NCBI RefSeq assembly: GCF_000422825.1
Contig: NZ_AUGU01000014.1
Span: 310,001 to 374,000 of the forward strand
DNA: 64,000 nucleotides
Origin: Nocardioides insulae DSM 17944
GTDB lineage: Bacteria; Actinomycetota; Actinomycetes; Propionibacteriales; Nocardioidaceae
Direction of reading: 5' to 3'
Translations under genes and position numbers: made by a program
The notes under the pieces: model-generated
Told to the model about the DNA's origin: nothing
What the model saw: only the letters and a program-made list of their open reading frames with translations
Databases searched by the model: none
Shown here: positions 33,768-41,913 of the stretch, piece by piece
Layout of the letters: each line of letters opens with the position of its first letter
How positions within the stretch are numbered: the stretch's first letter is position 1

Positions 33768-34730
33768 ATGTGTTTTGGATTTGACGGCGACGGCGCGCTG
33801 CGCGAATCGCTCGAGAAGAAGGGCATGAGCCGACGCGGCGTGTTCAGCGCCATCGGACTCACCGCGGGCGCCGCCGGCCTGGCAAGCGTCCCGGGCCTGG
33901 CCCCCGCCGCCGCAGCCGCTGCGCCGGCGAAGGCCGAGCAGGGCGGGGGCACCGTCCCGAAGAACAAGATCAGCATCCAGCTCTACTCGCTGCGTTCGGT
34001 GATGACCGGTGACGGCATCAACGAGACGCTCTCCGCGCTCGGCGAGATCGGGTACCCCCGGGTCGAGCTCGCCGGCCTGTACGGACGCACCGCCAAGGAG
34101 ATGCGACGGACCCTCGACCGGCGGGGCCTCCGAGCAAGTTCCAGTCACGACGGGATCAGCGCCTCTCGTCAGGAGCTGGCGACCAAGCTCGACAACGCCG
34201 AGATCCTGGGGCAGAAGTACATGGTGGTGCCCTACCTCAATTCCGACCTGCGCGAGGACTGGCAGCGCTGGGCGGAGCAGATGAACGTCGAGGCGGAGGC
34301 CGCCCGGCGACGGGGGATCGCCTACGGCTACCACAACCACGCTCACGAGTTCACCACCGACTTCGGCGACGGCACGACCCCCTGGGACGTGCTGACCTCC
34401 GAGCTCGACCCCCGCTTCGTGCACCTGGAGGTCGACCTATACTGGGCCGTCACCGGTGGGATCAACCTGGGCCTCAACCCGGCCAACGCGACCACCTTCG
34501 CGATCGGTGTCATCCACCAGGCACCGCAGAAGGTGCGCCAGTACCACGTCAAGGACCGGGATGCAGCGACCGGTGACATGGCAGACCTGGGGACCGGCGT
34601 GATCGATTTCCGACCGATCTTCGCCTCCCACCAGGTCGAGGAGTACATCGTGGAGAACGACACCCCCGACGTCACCCCGCTCCAGACCGCCGATGTCGGC
34701 TACTCCTACCTCCGCCGGGTCCGCTTCTGA
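33768..34730 (+). CDS. Tat-exported TIM-barrel sugar isomerase-like protein
   Basis: A 320-residue protein whose N-terminus reads MCFGFDGDGALRE, then MSRRGVFSAIGLTAGAAG, a twin-arginine signal with an unusual cytosolic preface; AGAGGAAAG before ATG 33768 supports the longer form. The mature part is a xylose-isomerase-like barrel (ISIQLYSLRSVM, YGYHNHAHEFTT, HLEVDLYWAVTGG, QYHVKDRD). It should act outside the membrane on sugars or cyclitols. It closes the cluster; the repeat-rich spacer follows. Confidence 0.85.
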   Translation: MCFGFDGDGALRESLEKKGMSRRGVFSAIGLTAGAAGLASVPGLAPAAAAAAPAKAEQGGGTVPKNKISIQLYSLRSVMTGDGINETLSALGEIGYPRVELAGLYGRTAKEMRRTLDRRGLRASSSHDGISASRQELATKLDNAEILGQKYMVVPYLNSDLREDWQRWAEQMNVEAEAARRRGIAYGYHNHAHEFTTDFGDGTTPWDVLTSELDPRFVHLEVDLYWAVTGGINLGLNPANATTFAIGVIHQAPQKVRQYHVKDRDAATGDMADLGTGVIDFRPIFASHQVEEYIVENDTPDVTPLQTADVGYSYLRRVRF

Positions 34731-34884
34731 CCCTTCCGTCCCTCCTGCATCTGCGCCGACTCACCTGTCCTCGGACCGGTGGGTCGGCGTACTTGTGGGC
34801 CCTGACCCGCTGCCATCACCCGGGTCGGGTGCATCGAGCCTCGCCCAGCCGTGTCCCCGACCTTCCGTCGACGTGCGCCTCGTC

Positions 34885-34950
34885 GCACGTTGAGTCGGAT
34901 CTTGTGGCACGTTGAGTTGGGCGTGGTGGTGCATTGAGTCGGGCTTGGTG
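34885..34950. repeat. 22-bp repeat, three units (inverted orientation)
   Basis: Units at 34885, 34907 and 34929, each 22 bp, of the form GCACGTTGAGTCGGATCTTGTG. The reverse complement carries CCGACTCAACGTGC, which shares the CCGACTC-R-ACG core of the family at 3308, 14567 and 34980, so this looks like an inverted, diverged branch. Confidence 0.75.
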
Positions 34951-34979
34951 GACGTCGGCGCACACCGCGGCCATCCCGA

Positions 34980-35065
34980 CGGTCGAGGAGGGCCGACCTG
35001 ACGGTCCGGGGGCCCGTCTCGACGCTCCGGGAGGGCGATCACACGGTCCGGGAGGCCCGACCCGA
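34980..35065. repeat. 22-bp repeat, four direct units
   Basis: Units start at 34980 (22 bp), 35002 (21), 35023 (21) and 35044 (22), of the form CGGTCCGGGAGGCCCGACCCGA. It ends 31 bp before the dinG -10 box, as the 14567 array ends at the ROK promoter. Confidence 0.8.
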
Positions 35066-35096
35066 CGGCGAGCGGGGAAGTGTCGGTCTTCGGGGC

Positions 35097-35102
35097 TAGG
35101 GT
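35097..35102 (+). promoter_or_regulatory. -10 box of dinG (leaderless)
   Basis: TAGGGT, six bases (gctggc), then GTG at 35109. Confidence 0.65.
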
Positions 35103-35108
35103 GCTGGC

Positions 35109-37112
35109 GTGCCGAAGACCTCTGCCCCGACTCCCGTCCGCGAGCTGCTCGCCACGGCCGTGGCCGCGCTGGGCGGCAGCGAGCGCGAGGGGCAGGTGCG
35201 GATGGCCGAGGCGGTGGCCGAGGCGTTCGACGGTGAGGAGCACCTGCTGGTGCAGGCGGGCACCGGCACGGGCAAATCGTTGGCCTACCTGATCCCGGCG
35301 CTGCTGCACGAGCAGCGGGTGGTGGTCGCGACCGCGACCCTCGCGCTCCAGCACCAGCTGGTCGAGCGAGACATCCCGCGGTTGGTCGGCGCCCTGACGG
35401 AGGAGAAGGAGCTCGACACCTCCTACGCGGTCCTCAAGGGGCGCTCCAATTACGCCTGTCTGCACCGGATCCGGGAAGGGGTTCCCGACGATCAGGGCAC
35501 CCTCGTCGACGTACCTGCCGAGGGTGCGGGCAGCCCGATGGCGCGCAAGGTGCTCGAGCTGCGCGAGTGGGCGGAGAAGGAGGCCGGCGGGGTCGGAAGC
35601 GGCGAGCGAGACAACGCCCCGCGTCACACCGACCGGGAGTGGCGCCAGGTCAGCGTGACCCATCGCGACTGCCTCGGCGCCGCCAAGTGCCCCTTCGGGC
35701 AGGAGTGCTTCGCCGAGCTGGCCAAGGAGAAGGCACAGCGTTCGCAGCTGATCATCACCAATCACTCGCTGCTGGCCATCGACGCCATCGAGGGGATCCC
35801 GATGATCCCCGATTACGACGCTGTCGTGATCGACGAGGCGCACGAACTGGTCGCGCGGGTCACCCAGGCCGCCACCGACGAGCTCACGGCGCCCGACGTG
35901 GAGCGGGCCGCGCGGCGCAGTCAGCGCCACGTGGAGGGCGGGGAGGCCGACGACCTGGCCGACGCGGGTGACGTGCTGCGCGCCGCGATGGCGGAGGCCA
36001 CGGCCGGGCGCTTCGAGACCCTGCCCGCCGACCTGCACGATGCGCTGGTGCTCGTGCGTGACGCCGCGCGCGCCTGTCTCTCCGCCTACCCCAAGCCCCA
36101 GCCGGGCCAAAACACCGACGCCGGCTTCCAGCAGGCCAAGGGCACTGTGCAGGAGATCTTCCAGATCGCCGAGCGGATGGCCGCCCACAGCGAGGCCGAC
36201 GTGCTCTGGCTCAACGAAGCCCGCGAGCGCATTCCGGCACGGTTGTGCGTGGCTCCGCTTCAGGTGTGGGCGCAGATGCGCACCAGGCTGCTCACAGAGA
36301 AGACGGTGGTCTTCGCCAGCGCCACCCTGATGCTCGGCGGTGACTTCGGCTCGGTGGCGACCAGCCTCGGACTCAAGCTAGCCGAGCGAGTCACCGAGGG
36401 TGACAAGTCCCTGGAGCGCACCGAGGAGGTGCTCCCGTGGCGCGGCCTCGACGTGGGCAGCCCCTTCGACTACGGCCAGCAGGGCATCTTGTACGTCGCC
36501 CGCCATCTGCCCCCGCCGGGCCGCGACGGGCTCGGGCCGGCGCAATTGGACGAGATCGCCGAGTTGGTCGACGCGGCCGACGGCCGGGCGTTGGGCCTGT
36601 TCTCCAGCCGTCGCGCCGCCGAGGCAGCGGCGGAGGCGGTCCGGGAGCGGCTCCCGCACCTGACCACGTTGGCCCAGGGAGACGCCCAACTGCCGGAGCT
36701 GGCGGCACAGTTCGTGGCCGACCCACACACGGTGCTGTTCGGCACCTTGTCGCTGTGGCAGGGCTTGGACGTGCCCGGAGACACCTGTCAGTTGGTGCTG
36801 ATCGACCGGATCCCGTTCCCGCGCCCCGATGATCCATTGATCAGTGCGCGGCAGCGCGCGATCGACAAGGCTGGCGGCAACGGCTTCATGCAGGTCGCGG
36901 CCACCCATGCGGCGCTGTTGCTGGCCCAGGGCGCCGGCCGCCTCATCCGCACCACCAGCGACAGGGGAGTCGTGGCCATCCTCGACCCCCGGCTCGCGAC
37001 GGCGCGATACGGCAACTTCCTCAAGGCGAGCCTGCCCCGGATGTGGCCGACCACCGACCCGCAGCTGGTCCGCCAGGCCCTGGCTCGGCTCTCCGCGGCG
37101 GCGTCCGAATAG
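35109..37112 (+). CDS. dinG: ATP-dependent DNA helicase DinG-type (XPD/Rad3 superfamily 2)
   Basis: A 667-residue 5'-3' helicase. Walker A QAGTGTGKSLAYL is near residue 58, the DEAH box VVIDEAHEL near 242, and between them lie four cysteines for an Fe-S cluster (YACLHRI and DCLGAAKCPFGQECF). Motif VI is GAGRLIRTTSDRG near 613. It unwinds DNA, R-loops or G-quadruplexes in repair. Despite the name no LexA box precedes it. The leaderless GTG start is clear. Confidence 0.93.
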   Translation: MPKTSAPTPVRELLATAVAALGGSEREGQVRMAEAVAEAFDGEEHLLVQAGTGTGKSLAYLIPALLHEQRVVVATATLALQHQLVERDIPRLVGALTEEKELDTSYAVLKGRSNYACLHRIREGVPDDQGTLVDVPAEGAGSPMARKVLELREWAEKEAGGVGSGERDNAPRHTDREWRQVSVTHRDCLGAAKCPFGQECFAELAKEKAQRSQLIITNHSLLAIDAIEGIPMIPDYDAVVIDEAHELVARVTQAATDELTAPDVERAARRSQRHVEGGEADDLADAGDVLRAAMAEATAGRFETLPADLHDALVLVRDAARACLSAYPKPQPGQNTDAGFQQAKGTVQEIFQIAERMAAHSEADVLWLNEARERIPARLCVAPLQVWAQMRTRLLTEKTVVFASATLMLGGDFGSVATSLGLKLAERVTEGDKSLERTEEVLPWRGLDVGSPFDYGQQGILYVARHLPPPGRDGLGPAQLDEIAELVDAADGRALGLFSSRRAAEAAAEAVRERLPHLTTLAQGDAQLPELAAQFVADPHTVLFGTLSLWQGLDVPGDTCQLVLIDRIPFPRPDDPLISARQRAIDKAGGNGFMQVAATHAALLLAQGAGRLIRTTSDRGVVAILDPRLATARYGNFLKASLPRMWPTTDPQLVRQALARLSAAASE

Positions 37113-37114
37113 CC

Positions 37115-37153
37115 GAGCTCCGGACGGCCCGGTGATCGGTCCGTCCGGAGCTC
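37115..37153. terminator. Bidirectional hairpin between dinG and the phosphatase gene
   Basis: GAGCTCCGGACGG and CCGTCCGGAGCTC form a perfect 13-bp stem with a 13-nt loop between two convergent genes. Confidence 0.75.
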
Positions 37154-37162
37154 CAGCTCAGG

Positions 37163-38323
37163 TCAGCCTCGGGTGGGCTCGCCCACCAGGAGCCGGGCAC
37201 GCAGCTTGGCCAGCGTGCGCGGGCTCAGCCCGAGCCCGTCGACGGCGTACGCCTCCATCGAGCCGTACTCCTCGGCGACGCGGTCCAGCCCGCTGCGGAG
37301 ATACTCCTCCTCCACCCGCATGAACGGCTCGTAGATCTCCCGCTGGGCCGCCGGCATCGCGGCCAGTTGCGCCTGGATCGCGGGCGACTCGAAGAAGTAG
37401 GTGTTGCTGAGCAGGTAGTCCTCCGTCACCGTCGCCTCATCCACCCCGAGCAGGGTCAGCAGGACGGCGTTGGCCCACCCGGTGCGGTCCTTGCCCGCGG
37501 TGCAGTGGTACAGCCCGGCGCCCTCGGCGTTCGCCAGGCCGGTGAACAGGTCGTGGTAGGCCGACTTGGCGCTCTCGGAGTCAACCATCGCCAGCTCGGC
37601 CTGAGCCATGTAGGTCCGGGCCTCCTGGGCGGTGGCGATGTCCGGGAGCTGCGACCCGCCCGTGCCCGGGTTGCCGAGGCTGCCCAGCACGTCCAGGTGG
37701 TGGTAGGCCATCCCGGGGATCTGGACATCGGGTTCTGTGGCGGCCTCGTCGGTGGTGCGCAGGTCATAGTCGTCGCTGATCCCGAGCCCGCCGACCGTAG
37801 CGGCGTCCTCGTCGGTCAGGGCGAGGGCGGGGGAGCGGTAGACCGCGCCGTACTTGACCCAACGACCGTCGGTGGTGCGGTAGCCCCCTGCATCACGCAG
37901 GTTCGGTGCGCTTTCCAGACCCAGGACGCGGGCGGTGACCTCGAGCGGCTGACCGTACGCGGGGACGAGCTTCACCCAGGGGCGGTCTGCCCGCGAGGTG
38001 AAGGTGAGCGTCCCGTGCCTCCCGACGGTGAGGCCGGTGGCACGGCGGCTCTCCTCGCCGGCCTCGTCGCCGACGTACACCCTGACCAGTTGGGTGCGCT
38101 CGCTGGACCAGGACACCGTCCAGCGGTTGGCGCCGCGCGCCTTCTGCACGGTCGCGGAGGTGAACGGGATGACCTGCTGGCGGTGGTGATGGCCGGCGTG
38201 GGGGCGGTCGGAAGTGTGGGACGTCGAGGCCAGCGCCGGTGAGACCGGACCGAGCAGGATGGCGGAGGAGGCGAGGACGGCAGCCGCCGTCTTGAGGGCA
38301 GGCTGGATCAGGGGGGTGTTCAT
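37163..38323 (-). CDS. Secreted tyrosine-protein phosphatase-like protein
   Basis: A 386-residue exported protein. A signal peptide (hydrophobic AAAVLASSAILLGPVSPALA) is followed by a His-rich stretch, an Fn3-like segment and the phosphatase domain, with NLRDAGGYRTTDG and the CX5R loop HCTAGKDRTGWA near residue 272. This is the actinobacterial PtpB-like class, acting on phosphotyrosine or phosphoinositides outside the cell. ATG 38323 is set by TATGGT seven bases upstream; an open frame continues to 38335. Confidence 0.9.
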   Translation of the reverse strand: MNTPLIQPALKTAAAVLASSAILLGPVSPALASTSHTSDRPHAGHHHRQQVIPFTSATVQKARGANRWTVSWSSERTQLVRVYVGDEAGEESRRATGLTVGRHGTLTFTSRADRPWVKLVPAYGQPLEVTARVLGLESAPNLRDAGGYRTTDGRWVKYGAVYRSPALALTDEDAATVGGLGISDDYDLRTTDEAATEPDVQIPGMAYHHLDVLGSLGNPGTGGSQLPDIATAQEARTYMAQAELAMVDSESAKSAYHDLFTGLANAEGAGLYHCTAGKDRTGWANAVLLTLLGVDEATVTEDYLLSNTYFFESPAIQAQLAAMPAAQREIYEPFMRVEEEYLRSGLDRVAEEYGSMEAYAVDGLGLSPRTLAKLRARLLVGEPTRG

Positions 38324-38330
38324 GGCGGGC

Positions 38331-38336
38331 ACCATA
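38331..38336 (-). promoter_or_regulatory. -10 box of the tyrosine phosphatase gene (leaderless)
   Basis: TATGGT on the minus strand, seven bases, then ATG at 38323. Confidence 0.55.
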
Positions 38337-38442
38337 GGGAGGCAATGGAAATGCTCGAGTGACGGCGGGATGCCGGTGAGGGACGAGTCGGCGACCGATC
38401 GGTGAACAGGGCGAGTTGCCCATGGCGACGTGTCGCGGAACG

Positions 38443-38478
38443 CAGGAAGGGACCCGGCCGAGGCCGGGTCCCTTCCTG
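38443..38478 (-). terminator. 17-bp hairpin terminator after the metalloprotease gene
   Basis: AGGAAGGGACCCGGCC pairs perfectly with GGCCGGGTCCCTTCCT around ga, with one more C-G pair outside. It lies 26 bp beyond the protease stop on the minus strand. Confidence 0.85.
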
Positions 38479-38503
38479 TACTTCGGTGTGAATGTGGTGC
38501 GGG

Positions 38504-40117
38504 TCAGGAGCGGTGCCGAGCGGGCTTGACCACCTTGGCGCTGACCTTGAACTTCGCCCCGTTGTTCTTCGCCTTGCCGGCGCAGGAGAGGTCGGTGCCT
38601 CGCCAGCAGTTCATCGCGGTGCTGGCGTTCGCCAGGGTCACCTCGACGTGCTTGACCCGGCGCGGGTTGAAGGGCACCGCGACGCTGCCGTTGCCCTGGG
38701 CGTTGATCTTGATGAACCTGCGCTGGATGGCCCCGCCCTTGCGCTGCACGCTCACCATCGCCGCCGTACCGATCCTGCGGCGAGGCAGATCGACGCTCAC
38801 GCGCAGCGAACGATGCGGATTGAGCTTGCGCGGGATGTAGCGCTGCGTGGCCGAGGCCAGGTGGTTGATCCGGTAGGTGCGCGTCGCCGTCTGCTTCGAG
38901 GGGCGCAGCACGGTCCGGCCCGCCGGGCGGGCGGCCGGATAGCGGCCGGCGCGTCCCTCGCGGTAGGTGGCTCGCGGGTTGCGGTTCTCTGCCGCGAAGC
39001 GGGCGAAGGCCTTGCGGAGCTGGGTCTTCTTGCTCCGTACGACGCCGCTCACCGCTCGACTGGAGTACTGGTCGTACCGAGGTCCGCGCGAGCTGTCCGC
39101 CCGTTGCCAGATCTGTCGGACGATGACCGGCATGCCGCCCTGCTGCTTCCCCCACTGCTCGGAGAGGAAGCGGAAGAAGATCCAGTCGCCGTACTGCATG
39201 AAGCCGTTCTTGGCGCTGGCGTCGTCCATCGACGTGCGGGGCGAGGTCAGCGGGCTGTATCGCAGGTATTGGCGGTTGTCGTTGATGCCGTTGTAGACCT
39301 CGTCCTCCGCCCAGACAGCGGTGCCTTCCATCAGCCAGCGGTCCTCGGTGGCGTCGTAGGCGAACTGGACGGCGTGGAAGTACTCGTGCGCGGCCGTGAC
39401 GCGAAGGTTCTCCAGGGGCGTGTGCCGACTGCCGTACTGCGCGGTGGCGTAGTCGTTGTCGAGCACGCAGAACGCCGGGACGTCCCAGCGACCCTTCGGC
39501 GGCTGGGTGCCGGCGTCGACGGTGCAGTAGCCGTAGAACCCGAGGTTGTAGACGTCCTGCAGGTAGACGTCGGGAAGGTTGTTGCCACCCTTGCCCTTGT
39601 CGGACTTGGGACTGCGATAGCCGGCCTTGCGGTAGGTCCGGTGGACGTGACCCATGGTGGAGACCACCTGGTTGACGTAGGCCTGCGAGGCGCGGTTGGG
39701 GCCGCTGGTGTTCCAGTGCACGCACACGACGCCGTTGCTGCAGTCGGTGCGGTCGTAGGCGGGGCGCTGGTTGAGGCTTCGCGCCGCCACCCGGTCGGAG
39801 GCGGAGAGGTCGTCCTCGCGTAGCCACAGGTCCCGCAGCAGCATGGTGACGTCGCGCCCCTCCTGGAGGGTCTGTTGCGCTTCGCCTTCCGGCTTGGCCC
39901 GCATGAGGCTCTGTGCGTCGGCAAGCACGCGTTCGGCAGCGTCTCGCTCGGAGACAGGGGCCAGATCGTCGGCAGTGGGCAGGGCCCGACCGGGTGCCGT
40001 GGTGCTCTCGCCGACCTCGGCCGAGGGTGTGGCGAATGCCTGCGGTCCGAGCAGCAGCCCGGGCACGAGCAGGGGGAGCACGACGAGCAGTCGTCGGACG
40101 GTGCGTGGGGAAGACAT
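38504..40117 (-). CDS. Secreted zinc metalloprotease-like protein (MXAN_6640-like)
   Basis: A 537-residue exported protein with a signal peptide (RLLVVLPLLVPGLLLGPQAFA). The catalytic motif HEYFHAVQFAYD is an HExxH zinc site, followed about 20 residues on by the acidic MEGTAVWAEDEV that can give the third ligand. The C-terminal part is strongly basic and ends in a beta-rich domain (VSVDLPRRRIG ... FNPRRVKHVEVTLANAST). ATG 40117 is preferred because GGAG lies five bases upstream; the frame is open to 40279. Target protein unknown. Confidence 0.85.
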   Translation of the reverse strand: MSSPRTVRRLLVVLPLLVPGLLLGPQAFATPSAEVGESTTAPGRALPTADDLAPVSERDAAERVLADAQSLMRAKPEGEAQQTLQEGRDVTMLLRDLWLREDDLSASDRVAARSLNQRPAYDRTDCSNGVVCVHWNTSGPNRASQAYVNQVVSTMGHVHRTYRKAGYRSPKSDKGKGGNNLPDVYLQDVYNLGFYGYCTVDAGTQPPKGRWDVPAFCVLDNDYATAQYGSRHTPLENLRVTAAHEYFHAVQFAYDATEDRWLMEGTAVWAEDEVYNGINDNRQYLRYSPLTSPRTSMDDASAKNGFMQYGDWIFFRFLSEQWGKQQGGMPVIVRQIWQRADSSRGPRYDQYSSRAVSGVVRSKKTQLRKAFARFAAENRNPRATYREGRAGRYPAARPAGRTVLRPSKQTATRTYRINHLASATQRYIPRKLNPHRSLRVSVDLPRRRIGTAAMVSVQRKGGAIQRRFIKINAQGNGSVAVPFNPRRVKHVEVTLANASTAMNCWRGTDLSCAGKAKNNGAKFKVSAKVVKPARHRS

Positions 40118-40369
40118 GGAACTCCGGGGTCGAGGGTCCGGGACACGATGCCGTGGTGTGGTCCGGCCCACCCCTGGGGGCGGCGACCGGGCCGACGCCG
40201 GTCGGCACCCCGATGAGTGTAGGGGTGAACTCCCCGATCCGGGACCTCCCGTCCGGGGCGCGTCGGTACGTCGTCGCATCCAGGCCAGCCGAACTCCGTG
40301 TCGGATCAGCGTCCAGGACGGCCCACGCCCGCCCGCTCACCCCCGGCGCGGCGACCGGGCCCCGTAGCT

Positions 40370-41098
40370 TCACATCCGGCGCAGGACGGCGGTGACCTTG
40401 CCCAGGATCGTGGCGTGAGTGCCGTCGATGGGGTCGTAGGCGGCGTTGTGCGGCAGGAGCCACACCTGGCCACTCCTGCGCTGGAAGGTCTTGACGGTTG
40501 CCTCCCCGTCGATCATCGCGGCGACGACCTCGCCGTTCTCCGCCGTGGGTTGCTGGCGGATCACCACGTAGTCACCGTCGCAGATAGCGGCATCGACCAT
40601 CGAGTCGCCCGAGACCTCGAGCAGGAAGAGCTGGCCGTCACCCACCAGTTGCCGGGGGAGAGGGAAGACATCCTCGACGCGCTCCTCGGCCAGGATCGGG
40701 CCGCCGGCCGCAATCCGGCCGACGACGGGCACGTAGGACGCCGGGGGCGTGGCATCGCCGACCCCGGTCTCGTCCAGCGAGCTCTCGTCGGCACTGGACA
40801 TGGCCTTGCGTGCGGCCAGCACCTCGGGGAGGAAGACCTCCAGAGCGCGGGGGCGGTGGGGGTCGCGGCGGATGTAGCCGCGCTTCTCCAGGGTCTTGAG
40901 TTGGTGGGCGACGCTGGAGGTCGAGGTGAGACCGACGGCCTGACCGATCTCCCGCATGCTCGGCGGGTAGCCGCGCTGCTCGATGCTGTCGCGCAGGGTG
41001 GCCAGGATCCGCTGCTGTCGCGGTGTGAGACCCGATGAGTCCGCCGGCCCGTCGGGCAGTTCGGTGACTCGCGGGCCCGCCGAGGGTGTCTTCGCCAT
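40370..41098 (-). CDS. lexA: LexA repressor
   Basis: A 242-residue SOS repressor. The N-terminal winged helix ([28 protein letters not shown]) recognises SOS boxes; the C-terminal peptidase has the Ala131-Gly132 cleavage bond in RIAAGGPIL, Ser166 in GDSMVDAA and Lys203 in ATVKTF. ATG 41098 is set by a promoter TTGAAG-N17-TAGCGT whose -10 box ends seven bases upstream; the longer frame to 41134 would overlap the promoter. A LexA box covers the -35, so it is autoregulated. Confidence 0.97.
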   Translation of the reverse strand: MAKTPSAGPRVTELPDGPADSSGLTPRQQRILATLRDSIEQRGYPPSMREIGQAVGLTSTSSVAHQLKTLEKRGYIRRDPHRPRALEVFLPEVLAARKAMSSADESSLDETGVGDATPPASYVPVVGRIAAGGPILAEERVEDVFPLPRQLVGDGQLFLLEVSGDSMVDAAICDGDYVVIRQQPTAENGEVVAAMIDGEATVKTFQRRSGQVWLLPHNAAYDPIDGTHATILGKVTAVLRRM

Positions 41099-41105
41099 GT
41101 CGGTC

Positions 41106-41146
41106 ACGCTAGCCCCCGCCCCACCATGCTTCAAACATCTGTTCGA
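41106..41146 (-). promoter_or_regulatory. lexA promoter with SOS box
   Basis: On the minus strand TTGAAG (41134-41129), 17 bp, TAGCGT (41111-41106), seven bases, ATG. The LexA box TCAAACATCTGTTCGA (41131-41146) matches TCGAAC-N4-GTTCGA at all but one base and overlaps the -35. Confidence 0.85.
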
Positions 41147-41233
41147 ACTCCGCGTGTCCGCACTCTCTCCCTTGGTCGGGGCAGGGTCAAGCGCTCACGT
41201 CGTGTCCCATCCGAAAACTCTTGCGATCAGCTC

Positions 41234-41293
41234 TTGCGACCTTCGAACAAGTGATCTAACGTCGATCACCTGTTCGATCGAACGTGTGATCGA
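41234..41293 (+). promoter_or_regulatory. SOS promoter of the LysM gene with three LexA boxes
   Basis: TTGCGA (41234-41239), 17 bp, TAACGT (41257-41262). LexA boxes are TCGAACAAGTGATCTA (41243-41258, in the spacer, 14/16), TCGATCACCTGTTCGA (41262-41277, 15/16) and TCGAACGTGTGATCGA (41278-41293, 15/16). Start-to-start distances are 19 and 16 bp, so the second and third abut. Confidence 0.85.
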
Positions 41294-41401
41294 AGAGTTC
41301 TCGCCCAGAGTGACGAACTCGTTCCAAGACTGTCGGTGGTCGCGGATAGACCTGACCTTCGTGCAGTACTTCCCGCCGACCGAGCTTCCCCAGGAGTCAC
41401 C

Positions 41402-41734
41402 ATGAGCATCGCTTCCCACGCCCCCACCTCGGCACGACTGGCGCCGCGGGGTTCGGTTCGACTGACTCGCCGCGGGCGTCTGACCGTGTTCATTGCCGCG
41501 CTGGTCGCGGCCGTGGGCCTCGGCTTCACGCTGACGCCCGATTCCTCGGCGACCCAGGAGGCCGAGCAGACCGAGACCGTGTTGGTCGGCACAGGTGACA
41601 CGCTCTGGCACATCGCCGGGCGCATCGCGGAGCCGGGCGGCACCGGAGCGATGGTCGATCACCTCATCGAACTCAATGACCTCGACAGTGCCATGCTCAT
41701 CGCCGGCCAGGAGCTCGAGGTCCCTGCGGCCTGA
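41402..41734 (+). CDS. LysM-domain membrane protein, probable SOS cell-division inhibitor (YneA/DivS/ChiZ position)
   Basis: A 110-residue protein: a basic cytosolic start, one membrane helix (residues about 33-51, LTVFIAALVAAVGLGFTLT), a short linker and a LysM peptidoglycan-binding domain (VLVGTGDTLWHIAGRI to ALIAGQELEV). Its place divergent from lexA and its three LexA boxes match YneA, DivS and ChiZ, which delay division during the SOS response. AGGAG six bases before ATG 41402 fixes the start. Confidence 0.88.
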   Translation: MSIASHAPTSARLAPRGSVRLTRRGRLTVFIAALVAAVGLGFTLTPDSSATQEAEQTETVLVGTGDTLWHIAGRIAEPGGTGAMVDHLIELNDLDSAMLIAGQELEVPAA

Positions 41735-41824
41735 GTGGCCTCCCAGGTGGACCTCGTCTGAGCGAAGAGTGGGATCTCCACGCCGGTCGATTCGACCCCG
41801 GCCGGCGTGCCTTGGGGAAGGGCG

Positions 41825-41853
41825 GAGGGCGGAGCCTGATTGGCTCCGCCCTC
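41825..41853 (+). terminator. Hairpin terminator after the LysM gene
   Basis: GAGGGCGGAGCC and GGCTCCGCCCTC form a perfect 12-bp stem around tgatt. A smaller inverted repeat, CACGCCGG/CCGGCGTG, lies just before it at 41779-41809. Confidence 0.8.
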
Positions 41854-41913
41854 TGTGGTGTCTGGGGAACTGTCGGCCGATCCGAGTCGGTGCCATTCCT
41901 GGAAGGACTCGGG

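Larger units (their letters stand above)
34731..35108. other. Gene-free spacer between the Ebo-like cluster and dinG
   Basis: 378 bp with no supported ORF. It holds the inverted repeat array at 34885-34950, the direct array at 34980-35065 and the dinG -10 box. No clear terminator was seen after the last isomerase gene. Confidence 0.6.

Noticed and set aside
25522..34730. Classical myo-inositol degradation operon (iol)
   Set aside because: No iolB, iolC, iolD or iolG set is present; the Ino1-like gene with UbiA and Ebo genes points to synthesis or handling.
34885..35065. CRISPR-like reading of the 22-bp arrays
   Set aside because: Units follow each other directly with no spacers, so they are tandem repeats.
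35097..35109. LexA control of dinG
   Set aside because: No TCGAAC-N4-GTTCGA-like box is present near the promoter.
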